DNA from: an uncultured Rhizobium sp.
GTDB lineage: Bacteria > Pseudomonadota > Alphaproteobacteria > Rhizobiales > Rhizobiaceae
NCBI GenBank assembly: GCA_945952315.1
Contig: CAMFIE010000001.1
Span: 124,001 to 188,000, forward strand
Reading direction: 5' to 3'
DNA: 64,000 bases
In this document: piece by piece, positions 18,718 to 26,714 of the stretch
Numbering within the stretch: the first letter of the stretch is position 1
Layout of the letters: each line of letters starts with the position of its first letter
Notes under the pieces: model-generated
The model's database searches: none
The model's input: only the letters and a program-made list of their open reading frames with translations
What the model was told of the DNA's origin: nothing
Translations under genes and position numbers: made by a program

Positions 18718-20172
18718 TCACCTCTCATGCCCTGTTTCACTGATCACCTGGGAGACGGGGGAGAGGATGTAGTCGATGACGCTTCGGCTTTCGGTCTTGA
18801 TCTCGGCGCGGACTGTCATGCCGGGTTCAAGCTTCAGGGTCCGGTGGGCGGTTTTGATTTCGGTGCTGTCGAGCGTGATGCGGGCGATGTAGTAGAGGCC
18901 GGAGACGGCGGGGATGCCGTTCGGCTGTGCGGCGGCCTGACCGGTTGCAAGGGCGTTCGGATCCTGCAGACCTTGCGCATCGCGGAGGGTGACGGCGTCG
19001 TCGGAGATATCGGTGACGGTGCCGGTGAAGGTGCCATAGCGGGTGAAGGGGAAGGCATCGGCCTTGATCACCACCGGATTGCCCTTCTCGACAAAGCCGA
19101 TCTCCTGCGAGGGCACCAGCGCCTCGACGATCCGGTCAACCTGATCGGGCACGATCACCATCAGCGGCTGGCCGGGATTGACCACCTGCCCGGTCGAGGC
19201 AACAGAAAGCTGCTGCACGGTGCCGGTGATCGGCGCACGCAGGATGAGATGCGCCTTGCGGTCCGTCTGTTTGACGATCTCCTGATCGAGCTGCTCGATC
19301 TGACGTTCGGCCGCCTGAATGCCCTTGGCCTGATCGGAGAGATAGGAGGCGCTCACCTGCCGCTGCTGCTCGGCGAGATTGCGGATCGAGGCCTCGATCT
19401 CGACCAGCTGGGCAGAAGTATCGGCAAGGTCTGCCTCCACCCGCACCTTCTGGTCCTCGACGGAGAGAAGTGTCGCGCGCGATCCGGCGCCGGTTGCCTG
19501 CAGGTCCTCCTGCATCTTCACCCGCTCGGCAAGGATGGTGAGAAGCCGTTCCTTGACCGCCTTGACATCGGTGAAGCGCTGCCTGCGGGCTTCTGCCTCC
19601 TGTTCTTGGCTCTTGCGGGCAAGAAGGGCTGATTGCAGGGTCTGAAGATCGGAGCGCAGCGCCTGCGTCTCGCGGGCGACGACGGCTTCAGGGATCTCTG
19701 GATCATAGGCGACCTCCGGCAGATCGAAGCGGCTCTCCTCGACCGCCTGCATTGCCGCCTTGCGTCGTGTCACCTCGGCAAGCCAGGAAAGGCGACCGGC
19801 TTCTGCTGCATTAAGCGCCGAGAGCACGGCCACATCATCGAGCACGAGAAGTGGATCGCCCGCCTTCACCGCCTTGCCATTCGCCACGTTGATGGCCGTG
19901 ACGCGTCCGCTCTCCTGCGGCTGGACGACGGCGGAGGGTACGGTCGAGCGCACCCGGCCTGCCGCATTGGTATAGACATCGAGCACCGAGACGCTGCTCC
20001 AGACAAGGGCTGCGGCAAGGGCTGCGATGATGGTCAGGATCAGCACCGGCACGACGCGCGGCGGCGGAAGCGTGGAGATCTCCAGTGCTGCCGGCAGGAA
20101 CTCCGCATAGTCGCGATGCGCGGTTGCGGCCTTGCGCTTTGGTGTGGGCGTGTTCACGGCAATCTCGCTCAT
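18718..20172 (-). CDS. Type I secretion periplasmic adaptor (HlyD family)
   Basis: A 484-residue membrane-fusion protein. A short cytoplasmic N-terminus is followed by one membrane span at about residues 42-64 (VVPVLILTIIAALAAALVWSSVSVL). Lipoyl/barrel segments flank a long periplasmic coiled coil (about 120-310). The C-terminal beta domain ends with LKLEPGMTVRAEIKTESRSVIDYILSPV, the hallmark of HlyD-type adaptors. It bridges the inner-membrane ABC exporter and an outer-membrane TolC. Its start overlaps the exporter stop by 4 bases. No tolC is visible in the window. Confidence 0.93.
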   Translation of the reverse strand: MSEIAVNTPTPKRKAATAHRDYAEFLPAALEISTLPPPRVVPVLILTIIAALAAALVWSSVSVLDVYTNAAGRVRSTVPSAVVQPQESGRVTAINVANGKAVKAGDPLLVLDDVAVLSALNAAEAGRLSWLAEVTRRKAAMQAVEESRFDLPEVAYDPEIPEAVVARETQALRSDLQTLQSALLARKSQEQEAEARRQRFTDVKAVKERLLTILAERVKMQEDLQATGAGSRATLLSVEDQKVRVEADLADTSAQLVEIEASIRNLAEQQRQVSASYLSDQAKGIQAAERQIEQLDQEIVKQTDRKAHLILRAPITGTVQQLSVASTGQVVNPGQPLMVIVPDQVDRIVEALVPSQEIGFVEKGNPVVIKADAFPFTRYGTFTGTVTDISDDAVTLRDAQGLQDPNALATGQAAAQPNGIPAVSGLYYIARITLDSTEIKTAHRTLKLEPGMTVRAEIKTESRSVIDYILSPVSQVISETGHER

Positions 20173-22325
20173 GCGAACACCTGCCGGTTCTGGTAGGCAA
20201 GCATGCGGCCGAAGAAGCCGTCCTTCTTCTGCATCAGCTCCTTCGGCGTGCCGTCCTCGACAATCCGCCCCCGCTCCAGCGTGATGATGCGGTTGCAGCG
20301 GGTGACGGCGGCGAGCCGGTGCGCGATGATGATCACGGTCCGCCCGGCGGCAATCTCGCGCATGTTCGCCTGGATCGCCTCCTCGCTCTCGTAGTCGAGC
20401 GCACTGGTTGCCTCGTCGAAGATCAGGATGCGGGGATTGGTGACGAGCGCACGCGCAATCGCGATCCGCTGCCGCTGACCACCGGAAAGGTTCGCACCGC
20501 GCTCCTCGACCTGCGTGTCATAACCGTTCGGCAACTGGCTGATGAACTCATGGGCACCGGCAAGACGGGCGGCCTGCATCACCTGCGCCCGGCTGAGTGC
20601 CGGATTGGCGAGCGCGATATTGTCGTGGATCGTGCGGTTGAACAGATAGTTCTCCTGCAGCACCACGCCGATCTGGCGGCGAAGCCAGGTCGGGTCCACC
20701 TGACTGATATCGATGCCATCGATCAGCACCTGTCCGCGCTCGGGCGTATAGAGCCGCTGCAACAGCTTCGAGAAGGTGGACTTGCCCGATCCCGAAGGTC
20801 CGATGATGCCGATCGACTGGCCGGCACCCGCCTCGAAGTTCAGCCCCTCGATCACAGGGGCTGCATCCGGGCGATAGCGGAAGGTGATATCGGACAGCAC
20901 GATCCGGCCCTTGGCGGGCGGAAGCGCTCCAAGGGCTGCCCCCTTCGGCTCGGTCGGATGGGACAGGATATCGCCGAGCCGGTCGATCGAGACGCGCACC
21001 TGCTGGAAATCCTGCCAGAGCTGCGACAGGCGCAGAACCGGGGCCGTCACCTGTCCCATGATCATGTTGAAGGCAATCAGCCCGCCGACCGAAAGCTCGC
21101 CATTCATCACCTGGCGCGCGCCCACAAACAACACGACGGCAGAAAGCGTTCTTGTAATCCACTGGATGAGGTTCTGGCCGACACTGCCGAGCAGCACGCC
21201 GCGGAAGGACGTGTGCACATAGGCGGCAAGCCGCTCCTCCCAGTCGCCTTGCGATTGCGGCTCGGAAGCCGAGGACTTGATCGTCTGCACGCCGAGCACG
21301 CTTTCGACCAGATGCTGCTGGCTGAGTGCGCCCTTGCTGAAGCGATCCTCTGTTCTCGCCTTCAGCATCGGCTGCAGGATCAGCGCGATCACCACATAGA
21401 GGGGCACCGTCAGCGTGACGATGATCGCCAGCACCGTCGAATAGGCATAGAGCATGGCGATCAGCACGACGGCGAAGGTAAAGTCGAGACCGGCGGTGAG
21501 TGCCTGTCCGGTCAGGAACTGGCGGATCTGGTCAAGCTCGCGCACGCGTGCCACCGTCTGGCCCGCGGGCCGCGTCTCGAAATAGGAGACCGGCAGCTTC
21601 AGGAGATGGCTGAACACGCCGGCCCCCAGTTCCACATCCACCCGGCTGGCGGTATGGGTGAGAAGATGCGTCCGCAAAAACTCGATCACGCTCTGGAAAG
21701 TGATCACCAGCACCATGGCGGCGGTTACCGTCATCAGGGTCGAGAGGCTGTTGTGCACCAGCACCTTGTCGATCACCACCTGGAACAGAAGCGGTGTCGC
21801 AAGCGCCAGGATCTGGATCGCGAGCGAGGCCAGCAGAACCAGAGAAAATTCCCGCTTGTATCTTTTGATCGCGCCGATCATCCAGCCGAGGCCGAGCCGC
21901 TCGGCGGCCGAGGCAAAGCGGCGCGTGACTAGCACCATCGTGCCATCGAACACATCGACAAAGGCCTCCGGTGTCACCACCTCCAGCCTGCCGCTCACTG
22001 CATCGAGCAGCCGCACCGTCTCCTCGTCCACCGCAAGCAGTAGCCGGAACCCGCCCTCCTTCAGTCCGACGATCATCGGCCGGGGTGCATCCCTCACATC
22101 CTCGAGCCTTCGCCCCCGAAAGACCCTAGCCTTCAGCCCGACCTTGCGCGCTGCCCGCACCAGATCATCCGCACCCGCTGCCCGCACAGAAAGGTTCAGC
22201 TCATGGCGCGCCTGCGCCTGATCAAACGCAACACGATGATGACCCGCCAGCAACCCCAATGCCAAAAGGCCGCTGTCGGGTAGCGGCTCGCCGCTGTTCA
22301 GGGCATGATTTATCAATTTACTCAC
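20169..22325 (-). CDS. Type I secretion ABC exporter, HlyB-like with C39-like domain
   Basis: A 718-residue exporter with three parts. Residues 1-130 resemble a C39 peptidase-like domain, but the segment DSGLLALGLLAGHHRVAF has no catalytic cysteine, so it is a docking rather than a cleaving domain, as in HlyB. A six-span transmembrane domain covers about 155-430. The ATPase has Walker A GPSGSGKST, signature LSGGQRQRIAIARAL and Walker B ILIFDEATSALD. It is cotranscribed with the HlyD-like gene and is the probable exporter of the RTX protein encoded opposite. Confidence 0.94.
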   Translation of the reverse strand: MSKLINHALNSGEPLPDSGLLALGLLAGHHRVAFDQAQARHELNLSVRAAGADDLVRAARKVGLKARVFRGRRLEDVRDAPRPMIVGLKEGGFRLLLAVDEETVRLLDAVSGRLEVVTPEAFVDVFDGTMVLVTRRFASAAERLGLGWMIGAIKRYKREFSLVLLASLAIQILALATPLLFQVVIDKVLVHNSLSTLMTVTAAMVLVITFQSVIEFLRTHLLTHTASRVDVELGAGVFSHLLKLPVSYFETRPAGQTVARVRELDQIRQFLTGQALTAGLDFTFAVVLIAMLYAYSTVLAIIVTLTVPLYVVIALILQPMLKARTEDRFSKGALSQQHLVESVLGVQTIKSSASEPQSQGDWEERLAAYVHTSFRGVLLGSVGQNLIQWITRTLSAVVLFVGARQVMNGELSVGGLIAFNMIMGQVTAPVLRLSQLWQDFQQVRVSIDRLGDILSHPTEPKGAALGALPPAKGRIVLSDITFRYRPDAAPVIEGLNFEAGAGQSIGIIGPSGSGKSTFSKLLQRLYTPERGQVLIDGIDISQVDPTWLRRQIGVVLQENYLFNRTIHDNIALANPALSRAQVMQAARLAGAHEFISQLPNGYDTQVEERGANLSGGQRQRIAIARALVTNPRILIFDEATSALDYESEEAIQANMREIAAGRTVIIIAHRLAAVTRCNRIITLERGRIVEDGTPKELMQKKDGFFGRMLAYQNRQVFA

Positions 22326-22381
22326 AAGACACCTGCTGGAAAACCGGGGATGCGGACTGGAAAAAGGGCACGTCTATTCGG

Positions 22382-22636
22382 TCATCCCTGCCGTCCCATG
22401 ATCAAGAGAACTGTGATACCCGACAGAAGCGCGTAAACCGAAAACAGGAAAATGCGAGGATTGCGCTGTATTACGTATCGATAAAAGATCGGGAACAGGA
22501 GTGAATTGACCAGCACGACAAGAACGGCCAAGGTGCGCCCGGTGAACCGGCCATCCGTATTCCCAGCCTCTGTGAAAAGTAGTACTTTTAATAATATCGC
22601 AATGAAATTAATTAGATTGACATAGACATACTCCAT
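22382..22636 (-). CDS. Small three-span membrane protein, unknown
   Basis: An 84-residue protein with hydrophobic segments at about 7-22, 33-53 and 60-79 and a conserved-looking FTGRTLAVLVVLVN stretch. AAGGA lies 7 bases before ATG, a good ribosome site. It sits just upstream of the type I exporter on the same strand (56-base gap) and may belong to that transcript. I do not recognise the family; it may be unrelated to secretion. Confidence 0.55.
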   Translation of the reverse strand: MEYVYVNLINFIAILLKVLLFTEAGNTDGRFTGRTLAVLVVLVNSLLFPIFYRYVIQRNPRIFLFSVYALLSGITVLLIMGRQG

Positions 22637-22984
22637 TTCTAATTCCTTAATTTATACATGCATATTTCTAAAAATCACTGCTGGTCAATCGAGGCTTTGG
22701 CCGCCGATTACGATCAGGTTCGGCCAATGAAACTGATACCTCTCCCAATCACGCTTGTTGCGGCATTCGAGAGAATGAAAGTCTGGTCCGTCGCGCTTTC
22801 AAACGATCACTCTGCATTCGCAGCGGATGTCCGGGAACGAGATAGCTGCAATCGGCGCAGCTCATGAGAGACCGGAGAGCCGCAAAAAATCCGGATCGTT
22901 TCGCCAGGGGTGAGGCTGAAATGCCTATCCTGTTCAGACGGAGTTCAAGAGCACCCAACAAGGCCTCTGCCGCAGTTCCACCGG
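22637..22984. other. Gap without a supportable gene
   Basis: About 350 bases. Short frames on both strands lack ribosome sites, codon bias and recognisable motifs. Promoter elements for the leftward genes may lie here, but I see no convincing box. Confidence 0.4.
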
Positions 22985-23446
22985 TCAAAGTGGTGTTGCC
23001 AAAGCTGCCTTCGAGGAATTCGTTTCCTTCGTGACCGTGAGGTCGTCATTTCCCTCCCCGGCACCGCGCCGGTCAAAGTCAGCTGCCCCAGGGAGCGCAT
23101 TGTCATCGCGCCTGCCTTCTGCTGCTTCACTTTCCACGCTGCCGATAGCATTCTCTGCATGTAGCAGGCGCTGGCAGAGGTTTTCGATCGAGGAGGCATA
23201 GATAGCCTGCATCTTGTGCAACAGTTCGAGACTGTTTCCTTGCGCGGAGATATGCTCATCTCTTTTTGCAATCCGCTGCTTGAGAATGCGCAGGGCCGTG
23301 CGGAGCATGGCAGTGGCCTCGCAAGCGAAGAAGGAGGCTTCAAGCCTGTCTGCGACTTCCGCCTTCACAGACTTTCCGTTTAGCCGGGCAGCCTCGATAA
23401 GCTTGTGATGAAGGTCTTCATTGATATCGAATGCCAGAGAAGTCAT
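22985..23446 (-). CDS. Ribbon-helix-helix (Arc-like) domain protein
   Basis: A 153-residue protein. Residues 4-38 (LAFDINEDLHHKLIEAARLNGKSVKAEVADRLEASF) fit the Arc/CopG ribbon-helix-helix pattern: a short strand, a helix, a turn and a second helix. The middle is helical and could form a coiled coil, and the acidic tail is low complexity. The start has only a weak AGG ribosome site. It is probably a small DNA-binding regulator, but with no partner gene its role is unknown. Confidence 0.6.
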   Translation of the reverse strand: MTSLAFDINEDLHHKLIEAARLNGKSVKAEVADRLEASFFACEATAMLRTALRILKQRIAKRDEHISAQGNSLELLHKMQAIYASSIENLCQRLLHAENAIGSVESEAAEGRRDDNALPGAADFDRRGAGEGNDDLTVTKETNSSKAALATPL

Positions 23447-23547
23447 GACCTGAAAAACCCATGTTTGAAAAGTTCCATCTGGAATAATTTTCCCCTGATA
23501 GTTCAGGGTATAGTTTGGATACTATGCTCGTCGAGCAAGGCTTTGCT

Positions 23548-23799
23548 TTAGCAATACTGAACGCCGATTTCATTCATAACCCGCCAGCGAACGGCGCAGG
23601 TGCGTTCCCTGCCATCGATGAAGCGGACTGAAAAAGCATCGGGAAGACTTTCAGGAACCGAGAGCACCAGTTTGGCACCCTCTTCGGACATATTCTTTAC
23701 GATGCAGTCCAGTGTCTTCACCCGATCATTGTAAATGATCCTGCCCGACTTGAACGAGCGAATGCGGGTTGTTTTGCGATTGTTAGACGTCGTATCCAT
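23548..23799 (-). CDS. PilZ-domain protein (candidate c-di-GMP receptor)
   Basis: An 83-residue single-domain PilZ protein. I chose ATG 23799 because GAGGTGA sits 5 bases upstream; an earlier ATG in frame has none. The RxxxR motif is R8-KTT-R12 and the (D/N)xSxxG motif is N36-MSEE-G41, the residues that bind cyclic di-GMP in the family. Stand-alone PilZ proteins of this size are common in rhizobia. It lies beside an RTX secretion locus, which is a common c-di-GMP-controlled output, but the link is inference. Confidence 0.82.
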   Translation of the reverse strand: MDTTSNNRKTTRIRSFKSGRIIYNDRVKTLDCIVKNMSEEGAKLVLSVPESLPDAFSVRFIDGRERTCAVRWRVMNEIGVQYC

Positions 23800-24754
23800 A
23801 AGAGTCACCTCGAAATCACCGCTATTAAACAAAGTCGAAATTAGTCGAAATATATTTGTTATAAAAAACCATTAGAAGACTTTTGGATTGTTGTCATCCA
23901 TTGCTCTAAAACAGGGTTAAGATGGTAAAGGCCATGTTAACGATTTGGTAGGAAAGTTTTCGGCAATCAAAATTTATTCCCACGAATACATCAATCAATA
24001 CTTGTTAGGCGCGCTTCAATTCCCGCGACTGAACACTTTGCCGCAAATTTCCCGTATCAAATGGGGGCAAGGCCACAGTATTTTTCGAAGGCAGGCATAG
24101 GACGGAGTATTTCTGATTGGGTGTAAATGTGTTGCAAGACCACCTAGAATTTTAAAGATTTGCGCCTGAGCGCATTTTGCCACTCTTGGCGTGTACTGAT
24201 CTTAACATTTCGGCTTCTGGGTGTTTTTGCAGTCTCTCATAGTTTTATGCCAGTTTGAAACACATCGAATGCGTGTGTATTTAAGAAATGGCAACCCATT
24301 TTCCCGCTTATATAGCTCGTTATTGAACAAAAGTGCCCCATTTAGGTGTAAATTGTACATATAATACAGGATTCACGCGCTGATATTCCCGGAAATCGCG
24401 ATTTTCTTTTAAAGATTAGAGAAGAGATTGTTATTAAAAAAATCGAATTGCCTCGCATTTTAACGATTGGATTCACAACTATTTCAAAAAAGTGAGGAAT
24501 ATTCACGTCCAAGATAAGCGGGAGAAACAGGCTAACCGGATGTAGATCAAGGTTTAATTTCAGCATCTATTCCTACATGCATAAATACTAGAGCCCATAT
24601 CATGGTTCAAAAGCAATTAATACTGACCACTTTTTATACGTAAATCTTTGGGGTGCTCTGGATGGTTGCGCATGGTCAGCGCAACCATCCGTTTTTTTCA
24701 TTTTCGCCTAGAGTTCGACCAATATTCAAAGAAGTCAATTGAGAAGACATCTAA
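23800..24754. other. Long AT-rich intergenic region
   Basis: About 950 bases, clearly AT-richer than the rest of the window, without a convincing gene. It holds an orphan rho-independent terminator near its right end (annotated separately), several T/A runs and a hydrophobic 74-codon frame at 24342-24566 with no ribosome site. It may contain promoters for the leftward PilZ gene and one small RNA. Confidence 0.5.
24660..24698 (+). terminator. Strong rho-independent terminator with no upstream gene
   Basis: GGATGGTTGCGC (24660-24671) pairs perfectly with GCGCAACCATCC (24679-24690), a 12-bp stem with a 7-base loop, followed by GTTTTTTTC. No plus-strand gene ends before it within about 900 bases, so it may end a small RNA or a leader upstream of the gene at 24755. 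Confidence 0.85.
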
Positions 24755-25144
24755 ATGGCACATTACGATAAGCCGCTGACGATTTCCGACATGCTCGAGC
24801 GTATAGAGCAACTCGAAAAACGTGTAAAAGACCTTTCTGAGTCAACGTTTGAAGACAAGTTTCGGGCTATGCTTGTCGGGCAGAGGGAAATTGTAGGTCA
24901 GATCCTCGGCGACATTGTGAAAAGTCATTCTGGTCAGGACGAAATCATGCGCCGCGCCAGACTTGTGCCGGATCATATGCGCGACCTCGCCCGGCGGCCG
25001 CACTCTGTGAATGCCAATATCGTCTCGCTCGACGGCAAGAAGCGCTATACTTCGAGCGAGGATATTCTTGTTGCGGCGCAGGCGGCAAGTGAAATTTTAC
25101 GCGTCGTCTCGGACATTATAGAAGTGCACCGGCACAACAGCTGA
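24755..25144 (+). CDS. Coiled-coil protein of unknown function
   Basis: A 129-residue soluble protein. Residues 8-30 (ISDMLERIEQLEKRVKDLSESTF) form a likely coiled coil, and the rest is helical and charged. There is no known motif. GAGAAG lies upstream of the ATG. It converges with iorB over 19 bases. Codon use looks normal. I do not recognise the family. Confidence 0.65.
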   Translation: MAHYDKPLTISDMLERIEQLEKRVKDLSESTFEDKFRAMLVGQREIVGQILGDIVKSHSGQDEIMRRARLVPDHMRDLARRPHSVNANIVSLDGKKRYTSSEDILVAAQAASEILRVVSDIIEVHRHNS

Positions 25145-25163
25145 CAGCCCTTTCTCCGTTGAT

Positions 25164-26714
25164 TCAGAGAGTGGACACTGTCTTCAGCGCTCCGTCGAGC
25201 GCAATGCCGTCTTCATCCAGCAAGGCGGCCTTGACCAGTCTGCCCATCCATTCCGCACCATCGGAGCGTTCGGCAAGAAGCGGAATTGCGGAAACGACCC
25301 GGTCGAATTTCGAGGTGCCGCGCTCATGGGTTCCGGAATAGCCCTTGACCAGCCGACGGCATTTGAGAACTTCAACTGCAAGGGGATAGTTCGCAGGCAA
25401 AAGCGCCTTTGCCCTTTCCAGCCATTCACGGGTAAAGGCCATTTCGCGCGAATGCCTGAGTGTGCCTCTGCGCATGCGCCGCAGCCCTGAGACAAGGTAA
25501 AGACCAAGAAACCAGAAGATCGTTCTGGTCTTCACCCGGCGGCCGCGATTGACGATACGGTCGAGCACGGCATAGATCCCCTTGCGGTTTTCGATCCATT
25601 GCCCGAGTGCGCGCGGAAGGGTGCCGCAGACCTCCTCCATGCGCGGATGCATGAATTCCGTAGTATAGAGAAGCTGGTCGGGCCTTACGCCTACCTCCTT
25701 TTTCACCCGCTCGAACCGCGTTGCCCGTACCTTGAGATCCGCCACCCGGATCACGTCATCATAAGCCATTGCAATGGCCAGGTATTTTGCGGCAGCAAGC
25801 GTGAAGGCATGCCCGTGTTCACCGCCACCCGCCGCCTGGTCGCGGACAAGTATCTGGGTAAGCATGGTCAGATATTCATCCGCATAGGCTGGATCCTGAA
25901 AATCCGTGAGACGACGCACTCCGGCGTAGATCATCGGCTGCAAAGCCTCTGGGAACTCCCTGGTGATGCGGGTCACCAGCGCATCAAGCGCCGGATGAGC
26001 GGCCCGCGCCGGCGGTGGCGGTAAGGCCTTTTCCGGCCCGGATGAGGGATTTTCCAGCGGCTTGGAGAGCACACGATCGAATGCGGCCGCAAAGGCCTTG
26101 AGGCTCGGTTCGATCCCTTTTCCGCCGGCACGGATGACCGCTTCGAAATCACTGCGCTCGAAAGGCAGCGCACCGGAGGCTGCAAAGGCACCAAATAGCG
26201 AAGCGGAAATAACGCTGCCGTTCTGAAGCGCGATCTTTTCCATGTCGAAGGCAATCGTGCGCTTGGCCGAAAAATCCGTTGCGGCAACGACGATCCGGGG
26301 ATCGGCAATCCCGTCACCGGGCTTTTCTTTTTCCGATACGGCAAAGGAGCGGTGGGTTGAGGTGATCAGCGTTGTCTGGCTCGGCGTGACGATGCCGCGA
26401 AGTACGGAGCGTCCGGCTTCCATGAGTTCGGCGGCGATCACCACATCCACATCGCCGGGCGTCGGCATCAACGAAAGGGTCGGTGCCGCATCGGCGCGGC
26501 CCGGGACGGTTTCGATATAATAAATGGTGGCGCCGGTGCGCTGCGCCACGCCGGGAACCGAAGTGGATTGTGCGACCCAGCCTTTCGATTCCGCCAAAGC
26601 CACGATCCAGTCGGCAAGCACGCCGCCACCCTGTCCCCCCATGGCCAGAATGGCGATGGAGACCGGTTTCACGGTTGCGAGGCGGGAAGGGTTGAGGGTG
26701 CCATCCATGATCAT
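25164..26714 (-). CDS. iorB: Indolepyruvate:ferredoxin oxidoreductase beta-type subunit
   Basis: A 516-residue subunit. The first ~200 residues are the 2-oxoacid oxidoreductase gamma-type domain (SIAILAMGGQGGGVLADWI near 15-35, then VPGVAQRTGATIYY). The remaining ~300 form an extension common in proteobacterial IorB proteins and absent from the short archaeal form. The start ATG overlaps the iorA stop by 4 bases (ATGA). With IorA it oxidatively decarboxylates aryl pyruvates such as indolepyruvate to aryl-acetyl-CoA; that reaction is established for the family, and the true substrate here is inferred. Confidence 0.9.
   Translation of the reverse strand: MIMDGTLNPSRLATVKPVSIAILAMGGQGGGVLADWIVALAESKGWVAQSTSVPGVAQRTGATIYYIETVPGRADAAPTLSLMPTPGDVDVVIAAELMEAGRSVLRGIVTPSQTTLITSTHRSFAVSEKEKPGDGIADPRIVVAATDFSAKRTIAFDMEKIALQNGSVISASLFGAFAASGALPFERSDFEAVIRAGGKGIEPSLKAFAAAFDRVLSKPLENPSSGPEKALPPPPARAAHPALDALVTRITREFPEALQPMIYAGVRRLTDFQDPAYADEYLTMLTQILVRDQAAGGGEHGHAFTLAAAKYLAIAMAYDDVIRVADLKVRATRFERVKKEVGVRPDQLLYTTEFMHPRMEEVCGTLPRALGQWIENRKGIYAVLDRIVNRGRRVKTRTIFWFLGLYLVSGLRRMRRGTLRHSREMAFTREWLERAKALLPANYPLAVEVLKCRRLVKGYSGTHERGTSKFDRVVSAIPLLAERSDGAEWMGRLVKAALLDEDGIALDGALKTVSTL

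Noticed and set aside
20085-21932. Long open frame (615 codons) on the plus strand opposite the exporter genes
   Set aside because: It is antisense to a well-supported HlyB/HlyD pair and has no recognisable domain; G+C-rich codon bias creates such frames.
24342-24566. Hydrophobic 74-codon frame on the minus strand in the AT-rich gap
   Set aside because: It has no ribosome site, no conserved motif, and AT-rich DNA easily gives hydrophobic frames; it remains only a weak possibility.
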